DNA from: Halothiobacillus sp.
GTDB lineage: Bacteria; Pseudomonadota; Gammaproteobacteria; Halothiobacillales; Halothiobacillaceae
Length of the DNA: 64,000 nt
Assembly (NCBI GenBank): GCA_023255735.1
Contig: JAGDVP010000007.1
Coordinates: forward strand, 98,691-162,690
Direction: 5' to 3'
Positions 17,181 to 27,120 of this stretch are shown here, one piece after another (the first letter of the stretch is position 1; the number at the start of each line of letters is the position of its first letter). A program made the position numbers and the translations under genes. The notes beneath the pieces were generated by a model. That model saw nothing but the letters and a program-made list of their open reading frames with translations, had not been told where the DNA came from and did no database searches.

Positions 17181-18574
17181 CGATCAACGCGGGGCATTTT
17201 TTTAGCTAAGTTTTCGCCATTAATTAAACAGTCCCCCACTGCAATGCCGGCGCGCCAGTTGCCGGCCAAGTGCAGGTTAGAGAAGTGCGCCACCCGAGCA
17301 TCTATCTTTTCGATCAGCGATAAGTGTCCAAGTTCATATTGCGGTATGGCGCGCGGCCAGGGTTGAATGCGCAGAAACTCAGGTTGCCCTTGGATGCCCA
17401 GAAGGGGCGACAAGTCGCGCAATACACGCATAAGAATTTCATCATCGGTTCCCTCGGCGGCTTGGGGCTTTTGCCGCCCGCCGATAAAGGCGGTGAGCAT
17501 GACTTTGCCCTGCGGCGTTCGGTCGGGAAATAAGGTGGATGAAAATAATACCCCAAGCGTTTGTTTATGTTCTTTTGAGGGAATCAGTAAACCAAAACCA
17601 TCTAAGGGGTGGGCGACTTTATCTCGATCAAATCCCATCACGACCGAGGCCACGGGGGGGTATTCGATTTGGTTTAAGTGTTCAGCCAAGGGCGCATCAA
17701 TCGGTGCAAGCAAACGTGCTGCTACGGCCGCAGGCACGGTGAGAATGAGATTTTTACAACTGAACTGTTCACCTTGTTCCGTGTGAATTTGCCAAGTTTG
17801 ATCTGCGTTTGGGGTGATGCGGGTGCTTTGACTTTGCAGGCGAATTTCACCACAGCCTGAAGCGGTGATTGCTTGGGCGAGAGCATCGGTGAGTGTTTGT
17901 AACCCGCGTTTGAAGCTTAATAATTTGCCCTTGGCAGGTTGCGTTATGGGCGCCGGATTTGCCTTAGCCGCCTTCATTCGCGCGATGCCGCCTCGAATAA
18001 GTGAGCCATTTTCTTGTTCCATGGCGTAAATTTTTGGTATGGCCGCTTGAACCGATAGAAGCTTGGGATCGCCCGCATAAACACCAGAGACGAAGGGATC
18101 GACCGCCCAATCCAAAAACCCCGTGCCAAGGCGCCGGCGAACAAATTCGGCGATGGATTCTTCTGTTTTGGCCGGTTTAATCCAAGGTTCCCGCGCGAGG
18201 TGGAATAAATCACCTAAATTAAAGAGTGGGGTTGTAAGTAATTCCAGCGGATTTGTGGGCAAGGCAACCGGGTGTCCGTTTTTGGCGACGAACCTTTTTT
18301 TGGCGACGGGATTGGCTTCAATAATTTCGGCACTTAAATCCAGATCGCTAAGTAATTGAGCCAACGCTTGGGTTTGCATGAGGCTATTGGGGCCGAGCTC
18401 TCGTAACCATTGCGCTTCCATGACGCTGCCCACAGCGCCCCCCACGCGCGCCTCAGCCTCTAAAATAATGACGTGCTCGCCTTGTTTGGTGAGATGGTAC
18501 CCTGCCGACAGGCCGGTTATGCCCGCGCCAATAATAAGAGTGTCTACGCTTGTGCGTGGGGCGTTGGAATTCAT
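17177..18574 (-). CDS. hemY: Oxygen-dependent protoporphyrinogen oxidase (HemY type)
   Basis: About 465 residues. The FAD-binding N-terminus is VDTLIIGAGITGLSAGYHL, then EAEARVGGAVGS. The C-terminal NLHLAGNWRAGIAVGDCL block is the FAD-binding end seen in protoporphyrinogen oxidases. It makes protoporphyrin IX for haem, needed by the cytochromes in this window. ATG at 18574 has AGGA about 10 bases upstream; GTG at 18583 is also in frame. E. coli uses the unrelated HemG, while HemY types occur in other proteobacteria. Related amine oxidases are a less likely alternative. Confidence 0.88.
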   Translation of the reverse strand: MNSNAPRTSVDTLIIGAGITGLSAGYHLTKQGEHVIILEAEARVGGAVGSVMEAQWLRELGPNSLMQTQALAQLLSDLDLSAEIIEANPVAKKRFVAKNGHPVALPTNPLELLTTPLFNLGDLFHLAREPWIKPAKTEESIAEFVRRRLGTGFLDWAVDPFVSGVYAGDPKLLSVQAAIPKIYAMEQENGSLIRGGIARMKAAKANPAPITQPAKGKLLSFKRGLQTLTDALAQAITASGCGEIRLQSQSTRITPNADQTWQIHTEQGEQFSCKNLILTVPAAVAARLLAPIDAPLAEHLNQIEYPPVASVVMGFDRDKVAHPLDGFGLLIPSKEHKQTLGVLFSSTLFPDRTPQGKVMLTAFIGGRQKPQAAEGTDDEILMRVLRDLSPLLGIQGQPEFLRIQPWPRAIPQYELGHLSLIEKIDARVAHFSNLHLAGNWRAGIAVGDCLINGENLAKKMPRVDR

Positions 18575-18721
18575 GCGGTTCACATCCTATAACAATAGCG
18601 GTGCTTTGATTGGGTGGGTTGGTTTTGGGGGCTGCGATTTATTTTTAATTGAACCAATTTAGTATATCGCGGCGAGCTGCCAAGATAACGTCAGATTAAA
18701 ATTTTTGATAGGGAGTTTGAA

Positions 18722-19693
18722 ATGCAAGTGAAGCAGCCATCCTTAGGCGCGAAAAAAATTATGCTTCTGGGCGGCACCGGTTTTGTGGGTCGTGCCTTGG
18801 CGGGCGCATTAAGCCGGGCGGGGTTTTCGGTCACGATTCCAAGCCGGCACGTTCATCGGCACCGAGATTTGGCGTTGCACCCGGGTATCCAATTGATCGA
18901 TATGGGGCAAGCCGCCTCTGATATGGCTACTTTGCGCGTCCCGCCCTCTTGGGCTGAATTGATGAAAGATCATTCTGTGTTGATTAACCTGGTGGGCATT
19001 CTCAATGAGCCGAAACATAACGGGCTCGGGTTTGAGCAGGCGCATGTGGCCTTCACGCAAACGGCACTGAAGGCAGCGAGCGAAGCCGGTGTGCCACGCT
19101 ATCTTCATATGAGTGCCTTGGGTGCTGATGCGGTTAAAGGGTCGAGTTTCTATCTGCGAAGCAAAGGCCGCGCTGAAGATTGGGCGCATGAGTTTGGCAC
19201 GCAAAATAGCATTGCCGTGACTAGCTTTCGCCCCTCGGTGATTTTTGGGTCGCACGATTCATTTCTTAATCGTTTTGTGCAATTAGCCGCCCTGATGCCG
19301 GGCGTATTTCCGCTGGCCTGTGCTGACGCGCTTTTTGCGCCCGTGTTTGTGGGCGATGTGGTGGTGCAATTCATGTCGGCACTGGATAACCCAGCCTTTA
19401 TTGGGCAACGCATTGAACTCTGCGGGCCCGTGGATTACCGATTGCGTGATTTGGTGGCGTATGCTGCAAAAACCGCAGGCCACCCGAGATTGATTTTGGG
19501 ATTGCCCAATTGGGCATCCGTTCTGCAGGCGCGATTGTTAGAGTTTGCGCCGGGCAAGCCGTTTACCCGAGATAATTACGCTTCGCTGCAAACGCCCAGC
19601 GTGTGCACAGCAGGCTGCCCACGTCAGCCAACACGGCTTGAAACCATCGCCCCGCACTATTTGCAAAAGAGTGCGCACCGCAGTGCGAATTGA
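18722..19693 (+). CDS. NDUFA9-like NAD(P)-binding protein (atypical short-chain dehydrogenase)
   Basis: 323 residues. The Rossmann start is KIMLLGGTGFVGRALAGAL, followed by VLINLVGILNE, HMSALGADA and the FRPSVIFGSHDSFLNRF block that is common to the complex I NDUFA9 subunit family. In mitochondria that protein stabilises complex I; bacterial forms may bind NADPH or act in quinone or lipid metabolism. GGGAG is 6 bases before the ATG. The MidA/NDUFAF7 homologue at 29627 is a second complex-I-associated family in the window. Function here is inferred from the family only. Confidence 0.83.
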   Translation: MQVKQPSLGAKKIMLLGGTGFVGRALAGALSRAGFSVTIPSRHVHRHRDLALHPGIQLIDMGQAASDMATLRVPPSWAELMKDHSVLINLVGILNEPKHNGLGFEQAHVAFTQTALKAASEAGVPRYLHMSALGADAVKGSSFYLRSKGRAEDWAHEFGTQNSIAVTSFRPSVIFGSHDSFLNRFVQLAALMPGVFPLACADALFAPVFVGDVVVQFMSALDNPAFIGQRIELCGPVDYRLRDLVAYAAKTAGHPRLILGLPNWASVLQARLLEFAPGKPFTRDNYASLQTPSVCTAGCPRQPTRLETIAPHYLQKSAHRSAN

Positions 19694-19752
19694 GCGAGAG
19701 TGGTATGATGCACCCAACAGAGTTTCATTAATTTTTCTTTGGGGGTTTTTGT

Positions 19753-20295
19753 ATGGTTAATGAACCGGCACCTGCGCCGCGTAGTGCAATTAAACATCTT
19801 GAAAGCGGGTTTGAGCATTTCCTCTTTGCCAGCCGCTGGTTAATGGCGCCTATTTACTTGGGGCTTGTGGTTGCCATGGGTGTTTTGCTTATGAAGTTTG
19901 GCAAAGAGGTTTGGCATTTGCTTAGCCACTTTTCAAGCATGGATGAAGGGCAAATTATTGTCGGCGTTTTAACGCTCGTTGATGTGTCTTTGTTAATGAA
20001 TTTACTGATTATTATCATGTTTTCTGGCTATGAAAACTTTGTATCCAAAATGGACGATTTGCACAGCCATGCCGATCGCCCCGATTGGATGGGTTCTATT
20101 GGTTTTAGCGATCTTAAAATTAAATTGATCGGCTCTATGGTCGCTATTTCAGGGATTGAACTGCTCAAAGCCTTTATGAATGTGGATGTATTGGCTGATC
20201 GGCATTTGTACTTTTTGATTGCGATTCATATCACGTTCCTGCTGTCTGGTCTTGTGTTCGCCATTATGGAAAAGTTACAAAGTGGCTCGCACTGA
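19753..20295 (+). CDS. YqhA/UPF0114 family membrane protein
   Basis: 180 residues with four hydrophobic segments. The N-terminal ESGFEHFLFASRWLMAPIYLGL and the central VDVSLLMNLLIIIMFSGYENFVS are strong UPF0114 signatures. The family is in the inner membrane and has no settled function. The gene stands 59 bp after the NDUFA9-like gene and is followed by a terminator. Confidence 0.9.
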   Translation: MVNEPAPAPRSAIKHLESGFEHFLFASRWLMAPIYLGLVVAMGVLLMKFGKEVWHLLSHFSSMDEGQIIVGVLTLVDVSLLMNLLIIIMFSGYENFVSKMDDLHSHADRPDWMGSIGFSDLKIKLIGSMVAISGIELLKAFMNVDVLADRHLYFLIAIHITFLLSGLVFAIMEKLQSGSH

Positions 20296-20345
20296 GTTTA
20301 TCCAGCGCGCCGTGTGCCGGGTTGATTGAGCTCGGCGTACAATAA

Positions 20346-20374
20346 AACCACCCGCATTTGGGTGGTTTTTTTTG
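20346..20374 (+). terminator. Rho-independent terminator after the yqhA-like gene
   Basis: AACCACCC (20346-20353) pairs with GGGTGGTT (20360-20367) around a 6-base loop, and the T run continues to 20374. It ends the transcript of the UPF0114 gene and lies just ahead of the MgtC/DUF4010 gene. Confidence 0.88.
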
Positions 20375-20400
20375 GATTTTTTAATGACGAAGGCTACTGG

Positions 20401-21684
20401 ATGATGACCTCAATGCTCGATAGGTTGCTCGTGCTGCAAAGCTTAGGTTTGGCTTTGGGTATTGGGCTTTTGATCGGCCTTGAGCGTGGCTGGCATGAGC
20501 GCGCCGCCGTCGATGGCAGCCGCGTGGCGGGGGTGCGGACATTCGGTTTAATTGGTTTGGCGGGCGGCCTCGTCGGCGTGCTGGCCATCCAATATGGCGG
20601 CGTGGTGTTGGCGGCGGGTGTGTTTGCGTTGGGGATTATTTTGGCGGTGAGCTATTGGCTGTCGGCACAGCGCGATCAATCGGTGGGCATTACAACAGAA
20701 ATTGCCAGCTTTTTGACTTTTACGTTGGGCGTTTTCGCCGTGAGTGGTTATGCGTATGTGGCCGTCGTGGCGGGTGTTATCACTATGATTTTACTGGGGT
20801 TAAAGTCGGTACTGCACTCGGGGTTGCAAAAAATATCCGAGCAAGAGCTATTCGCCACATTTAAGTTGCTACTGTTGGCTTTGGTTGTATTACCGATTTT
20901 ACCGAATGGGGATTTTGGCCCTTGGGGTGGGCTTAATCCGCGGGTGATTGGCTGGATGGTATTGCTGTTGGCGGGCTTATCGTTCGTGGGTTATTTTTTG
21001 ATGCGCTTACTGGGTTCAAGGCAGGGTTTGCTCGTCACAAGCGTGCTGGGTGGATTGGTTTCCTCCACGGCATTAACCCTAACCCTCGCGCGGTTTAACC
21101 GGGATCGCGGGGGTATGATGGACATTCTGGCGGTGGGGATTATGGTGGCCTCAACCATTTTATTTCCGCGGGTTTTAATCGAAGTGGGTTTGGTGAATGC
21201 CGATTTACTTTCAGAATTAATGCCCCCGATCATGGCTATGATGATGACCGCATCACTCGGTGCAGTGATTGCTTGGCGCGGGGCTTTATCGCAAGCACCG
21301 AACCCTGCAACCCTAACCCCAACCTTAAAAAACCCATTGGAATTGGGCGCAGTATTTCGTTTCTCCTTAATTTTGGTCGTGATTATGGTGCTCGCACAGG
21401 GGTTGCAGCACTATTGGGGTGATTTAGGTATTTATGGATTAGCGGCGGTTTCGGGCCTAGCCGATGTGGATGCATTATCTTTATCGCTTTCAAAAATGGT
21501 CGGGCAGAGGCAGATTGCCGCCAATGTCGCCACGCAGGCAATTGTGCTGGCCATTTTGGTTAATACCTTAGTTAAAACAGCGCTGGCCTTTTTCATTGGT
21601 GGGCGGCTCTTAGGCTGGCGGGTGGCGGTTGTGCTGGTGCCTACGGTGGTGGTGGGTATGGCAGTTGCTCTGCTCATTCGATAA
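20401..21684 (+). CDS. MgtC/SapB-DUF4010 family membrane protein
   Basis: About 427 residues and roughly a dozen hydrophobic segments. The N-terminal third is an MgtC-like domain (GLALGIGLLIGLERGWHE, then GVRTFGLIGLAGG); the C-terminal half matches DUF4010 (SGLADVDALSLS near the end). The start is the ATG at 20401 because AAGG stands 7 bases upstream and the longer frame would read through the preceding terminator. The family is linked to magnesium or ion homeostasis, but transport has not been proven. Confidence 0.88.
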   Translation: MMTSMLDRLLVLQSLGLALGIGLLIGLERGWHERAAVDGSRVAGVRTFGLIGLAGGLVGVLAIQYGGVVLAAGVFALGIILAVSYWLSAQRDQSVGITTEIASFLTFTLGVFAVSGYAYVAVVAGVITMILLGLKSVLHSGLQKISEQELFATFKLLLLALVVLPILPNGDFGPWGGLNPRVIGWMVLLLAGLSFVGYFLMRLLGSRQGLLVTSVLGGLVSSTALTLTLARFNRDRGGMMDILAVGIMVASTILFPRVLIEVGLVNADLLSELMPPIMAMMMTASLGAVIAWRGALSQAPNPATLTPTLKNPLELGAVFRFSLILVVIMVLAQGLQHYWGDLGIYGLAAVSGLADVDALSLSLSKMVGQRQIAANVATQAIVLAILVNTLVKTALAFFIGGRLLGWRVAVVLVPTVVVGMAVALLIR

Positions 21685-21743
21685 AGCCGCCTTTGGCGTC
21701 TAGATAATTCTAAGCCCGACTGTTAGCGAATTTTGCCCAAAAA

Positions 21744-21767
21744 AAACCTGCCATTTGGCAGGTTTTT
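21744..21767. terminator. Bidirectional Rho-independent terminator
   Basis: AAACCTGCC (21744-21752) pairs with GGCAGGTTT (21757-21765) around ATTT. A run of A before and T after the stem lets it serve both the MgtC/DUF4010 gene and the convergent sqr gene. Confidence 0.88.
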
Positions 21768-21825
21768 GGGGCGCTAGTCTAAATCCCCGCTCACGCAGGT
21801 GCGGCGGCGGGGGTGGGTTCAGCGC

Positions 21826-23157
<1,332 letters not shown>

Positions 23158-23296
23158 CTATTTGGCATCGTTTAAGCCTAAGCGCCAAGGTAGATTTAAC
23201 CATTGGCGGGATGGGCGCTACGTGCGTTATCGTTATGAGATGCGCATAGCCAAGCAAACGATGTGCGATTCTTGCGCGATTGCCTTTGCTTGGCAA

Positions 23297-23344
23297 GAAA
23301 ATTTACCTTAAATTTTCAATACAGACTGTAGATTAATTTTCAAT
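23297..23344 (-). promoter_or_regulatory. Repeats upstream of sqr
   Basis: In the 290-bp space between sqr and prmB there is a perfect inverted repeat, GAAAATTT (23297-23304) and AAATTTTC (23310-23317), and a 10-base direct repeat AATTTTCAAT at 23311-23320 and 23335-23344, 24 bases apart. They lie 190-240 bp before the sqr start, in AT-rich DNA. A regulator-binding role is plausible but unproven. No gene is visible in the gap. Confidence 0.35.
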
Positions 23345-23393
23345 CAGTTGTTTTATCTATTTTTTCAAAAAAATTAAAAGTATTTGAAAAAAA

Positions 23394-24368
23394 TTAACCG
23401 CGCCAATGGCCGAGTGTGGCGCGATCAATCGTGAAGATGGCTGCATCTAGGCTAACCAGGCCATCCGCCTCGGTCAGCCAGGTGAGTTTGTGATGGGGAA
23501 AGCTTTCATCAATCAGCCGTTTGCCATTGCCCACTTCCACAAACAATCGCCCCTGCGGGCTTAAGTGGCTGCCGGCTGTATCGAGCATGCGCTCAACCAA
23601 AGCCATGCCTCGCTGTTCGGCATAGAGCCCGAGCGCGGGCTCAAAGTGATATTCGCGCGGCAAGTCGCCGGCCTCGTCGGGGTCTACATAGGGCGGATTG
23701 CTGATGATGAGATCAAAAATTAAGGGCTGGCCGCTGTCATCCACGAGATCGTCGAGTAAATCGGATTGCATCAAGTGCACGCGCTCATCTTGCTGGAAAT
23801 CTTGCACATTGCGCGCGGCCACACTGAGCGCATCAAATGAGATATCGCTTGCGACCACCCAGGCTGCCGGAAAATGCGCTGCCAAAGCCAGCGCCAAACA
23901 CCCCGAGCCTGTGCCAATATCTAAGAGCGATTCGGGCGGCTTTTCTGCTGTGAACCAAGGGGAAAATCGCTCTGCGATGAGTGCGGCAAACGGGGAGCGC
24001 GGAATGAGCACCCGCTCATCTACGTAATAAGGCTCACCCATAAACCACGCGCGATTGAGTAAATAAGCAGTGGGAATGTGCTCAAGACAGCGCCGCCGAA
24101 CCAAGCCTAAAACGGCGGTTAATTCACCCGGCGTGAGCTTGGCCTGCCAGTGGGCAGAATCCAAATTCAACGGAAGGCGCAGGCTATCGAGCACAAGCCA
24201 CACGGCCTCATCCCAATATTGCGTGGTGCCATGGCCTAAAAATACCTGATGCTCATCCATCCGGCTGGCTGCCCAACGGATCACATCAAGCAGGGTGGTT
24301 AAGTGCCGTGTATCTTCAATCAGCGGGTACAGAGCAGGGGCGGGGGTTGCGGGCGAATTGGGTATCAT
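23394..24368 (-). CDS. prmB: 50S ribosomal protein L3 N5-glutamine methyltransferase
   Basis: 324 residues. Class I SAM methyltransferase: motif I LLDIGTGSGCLALALA, and the catalytic IISNPPYVD that recognises glutamine in the HemK/PrmB/PrmC group. The N-terminal RWAASRMDEHQVFLGHGT and AYLLNRAWFMGEPYYVDERVLIPRSP region fits PrmB rather than the release-factor enzyme PrmC. It methylates ribosomal protein uL3. It diverges from psd with 111 bp between them. Confidence 0.92.
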   Translation of the reverse strand: MIPNSPATPAPALYPLIEDTRHLTTLLDVIRWAASRMDEHQVFLGHGTTQYWDEAVWLVLDSLRLPLNLDSAHWQAKLTPGELTAVLGLVRRRCLEHIPTAYLLNRAWFMGEPYYVDERVLIPRSPFAALIAERFSPWFTAEKPPESLLDIGTGSGCLALALAAHFPAAWVVASDISFDALSVAARNVQDFQQDERVHLMQSDLLDDLVDDSGQPLIFDLIISNPPYVDPDEAGDLPREYHFEPALGLYAEQRGMALVERMLDTAGSHLSPQGRLFVEVGNGKRLIDESFPHHKLTWLTEADGLVSLDAAIFTIDRATLGHWRG

Positions 24369-24479
24369 GGGCGGTCACAGGGCTTGTGGGTGGGAAGATG
24401 CATTTATTGTGGCAGAACTACAGGTATCATATTCAGGTTGACTTCAATTTAACGCTTAAAAAATCATAAGTATTCTCGA

Positions 24480-25394
24480 ATGAATGATCCCTTAAATCAG
24501 CCAGTTTCTACCCCAAAGGTTGCGCCCACACTGGGGCAAAGTCTTTGGACTGCCGTGCAATATGCGCTCCCGCATCATGCGATTTCGCGGGTGGTTTTTC
24601 GCTTAAGCCGTTGGCAAACCCCATTTACAGCAGCGGTTATCCGCTGGTTTGTGCGTCGCTTCGGGGTTGATTTGAGCGAGGCGCTTGAACCGGATCCCGC
24701 CGCTTACGCGAGCTTTAACGCATTTTTTACCCGTGCTTTAAACCCCGATTTGCGCCCCATGCCGACCGATGCGGCTGTTTGGGTTAGCCCTTGTGATGGA
24801 AGGGTAAGCCAGCTGGGTGCGATTCAGTCGGGTAATTTATTGCAAGCTAAGGGGCGCGATTACACGGTCACCCAATTATTGGGTGGTTATGTTGCGCTGG
24901 CTAAAGAGTTTGAACAGGGTCAGTTCGCGACGATTTATCTTTCACCTAGGGATTATCATCGCATTCACATGCCGTGTGCCGGCACCCTGCGCGAGATGAT
25001 TCATGTGCCGGGCCGTTTATTTAGCGTATCGCCGGTAACAGCGCAGCAAGTGCCCGAACTTTTCGCGCGCAATGAGCGCCTTGTTTGCGTGTTTGATACC
25101 GCGCATGGCCCGCTTGCGCTGGTGTTGGTGGGAGCCATCAACGTGGCTGCGATTGAAACCGTTTGGGCGGGTTTGGTTACCCCGCCTGCCGGCCATGCGA
25201 TCAGCCGGCGGCAATATGGCGCGGATACGGGGATGGTTATTTCACTCGCCCGTGGTCAAGAAATGGGGCGGTTTAACATGGGCTCTACGGTGGTGATGCT
25301 TTTGCCTCATGGGTTTAAGTTTGATGCAACGTGGCAAGCTCAATCACCGATTCGATTGGGCAATGCCTTGGGTATGCCCGCGCAATCAGGCTAA
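24480..25394 (+). CDS. psd: Phosphatidylserine decarboxylase proenzyme
   Basis: 304 residues. It makes phosphatidylethanolamine at the inner membrane. The self-cleavage site is Gly-Ser-Thr in FNMGSTVVMLLP near residue 270; the Ser becomes the pyruvoyl group. Other family blocks are SPCDGRVSQLG and YLSPRDYHRIHMPCAG. The length is normal for the short bacterial form. It lies beside, but is not coupled to, the following PilZ-like gene (79 bp gap). Confidence 0.96.
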   Translation: MNDPLNQPVSTPKVAPTLGQSLWTAVQYALPHHAISRVVFRLSRWQTPFTAAVIRWFVRRFGVDLSEALEPDPAAYASFNAFFTRALNPDLRPMPTDAAVWVSPCDGRVSQLGAIQSGNLLQAKGRDYTVTQLLGGYVALAKEFEQGQFATIYLSPRDYHRIHMPCAGTLREMIHVPGRLFSVSPVTAQQVPELFARNERLVCVFDTAHGPLALVLVGAINVAAIETVWAGLVTPPAGHAISRRQYGADTGMVISLARGQEMGRFNMGSTVVMLLPHGFKFDATWQAQSPIRLGNALGMPAQSG

Positions 25395-25473
25395 TTTATG
25401 CGGCATATTTGATGGAAATCCCTCATCATGCCGGTACTGTTTGGTGTACTGCTCAAAACAAGGATGGTGAATC

Positions 25474-27120
25474 GTGGCGCAAGTTCAAACTATGCAGGCG
25501 TTTATTGATCGGCTCCTGTTGCAAGAGCCTTTGGTGGCGGTGGATTTATTGGGCGATGCGTTGGCCGACGCCACTTGGCAAGATATGGATGAGCCGCAAA
25601 TTAGCGCCACGGTACAGCTGTTGCTGCCCTATTTAAGCCGGTTAGCTGTGCGGCTGCGCAGCAGTTTGCGGCAATCTGGTTTACCTTTGAGTGAATCTGG
25701 CCGCGCGCAGTTGGCGGGTTTGCTCAGGCTTTATCGTTATGCGCAGCTGATGCTTAACCTCAAATTAACCACGCTGCATGAGCAAATTGATGATCCCTTG
25801 GGCGGCGAGTATCTTGTGCGCACGCATCAAGACCAAGTGGATTGGGCGGTACGCTGCATTCTTGATTGTTATGTCTCCTACGTTGATGTACCCAAATCGC
25901 TCTATGTGGATTTGCATCAATTGGTTGATTTAGCCCGCGTAGCGCTGCACGAGCACCACCCTGTGGGTTGGCAGTCGATACACCAGCACTATGTGGCCAT
26001 TTTAACCTTAGCGATTGTCAATCCCTACGGGCTTGTGCCGGATGAAATGGAAGACATTTTTAATTGTTTAATCCAAACCGGGGGCGCGATCACGCTCGTG
26101 CATGGCGAGCCGACCCCAACCAGCCGGTTCATCGATATGAGCGGCAAAATTATGCCGCATATTGCACTTACACCGCGCGCCAGTTTGACGGCAAACGGGG
26201 TGTTTCTTGATGTGAGTGGCTTGTATCAGCCAGAGCTCAAGCTGCAGTTATCGCCGGCATGCCAAGCCCATTTAATGCGCTTGTTACAGCGCTTGCAGTT
26301 TTATTTTGTTGGCCGCTCAACGCGTGCGCCGCAGGTTGCCTCTGAGATAGCCCGCCCCACCCGCGAGAGCCTGGTGACCTTAGGTTTTTTAAGTGTCCAT
26401 CATCGCCTAGAGCGATTAAACCGCAGTGATCGCCTGCCCGAAACCGCCATTGCCTTAGCCGGGTTAGATTGGGAGGGGTTAGAGCAACCCATTCGCGCCG
26501 GGGTGCAAAGCTTGTCCGGCGCCGGTGAGTTTAAGTTAGATATCGACACCGGGCACGCCAAAACAGATATGGATTGGGCCGAGGGCGCGCACAAAACGGG
26601 TAGTTATGCGCTACGTGCCGCAAGCGAACCGGTTGTCAACGAGCCCGGCACTTGGGATGTGGTTAATTTTTCTGCGACGGGATTTCGGTTCCACTGGCGT
26701 TTATCCGGCAACAGCCACGCGGCGGTGGATGATTTATTGTTGGTGGAGTTATCCCAAGCGACAACGCCCCCGGCCACGAAAACCGAGCTTGCCATTGGGG
26801 TGGTGCGATGGGTGCGCCACATGGATGCTGAGCACAAAACCATCGATATGGGGGTGCAGCGCCTACCCGGGACGGTATTTGCCAGTTACGCGCGGGATTA
26901 TCGCACCCAAGGTAATCGCTGGAGTAAAAATTGGCCGATAATTGCACAGCTCGACGCGCAAGCACGGTTGACGCGCGTTATTGTCGCCGCCGAGTTGGTG
27001 GCTGAAACACAGGAAATTCTCATTATGCAAGAGGAACATGAGGTTCGCGTTCGATTAGGCGCGGTGTGTCAAACAGGACAGGGATTTTTAATTATGGAGG
27101 CACAGCGTGTTGATGCGTGA
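25474..27120 (+). CDS. Large protein with C-terminal PilZ-like domain, coupled to the FimX-like gene
   Basis: 548 residues from a GTG start with AAGGA 9 bases upstream. The first 400 residues are mostly helical with no motif I recognise. The last 150 resemble a PilZ domain: VVNFSATGFRFHW matches the D/N-x-S-x-x-G strand, and GVVRWVRH..IDMGVQRL matches the following strands; the usual RxxxR c-di-GMP motif is not obvious. The stop overlaps the FimX-like start by 14 bases, so the two are likely made together and may interact in twitching motility or surface sensing. Binding of c-di-GMP is untested. Confidence 0.6.
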   Translation: MAQVQTMQAFIDRLLLQEPLVAVDLLGDALADATWQDMDEPQISATVQLLLPYLSRLAVRLRSSLRQSGLPLSESGRAQLAGLLRLYRYAQLMLNLKLTTLHEQIDDPLGGEYLVRTHQDQVDWAVRCILDCYVSYVDVPKSLYVDLHQLVDLARVALHEHHPVGWQSIHQHYVAILTLAIVNPYGLVPDEMEDIFNCLIQTGGAITLVHGEPTPTSRFIDMSGKIMPHIALTPRASLTANGVFLDVSGLYQPELKLQLSPACQAHLMRLLQRLQFYFVGRSTRAPQVASEIARPTRESLVTLGFLSVHHRLERLNRSDRLPETAIALAGLDWEGLEQPIRAGVQSLSGAGEFKLDIDTGHAKTDMDWAEGAHKTGSYALRAASEPVVNEPGTWDVVNFSATGFRFHWRLSGNSHAAVDDLLLVELSQATTPPATKTELAIGVVRWVRHMDAEHKTIDMGVQRLPGTVFASYARDYRTQGNRWSKNWPIIAQLDAQARLTRVIVAAELVAETQEILIMQEEHEVRVRLGAVCQTGQGFLIMEAQRVDA

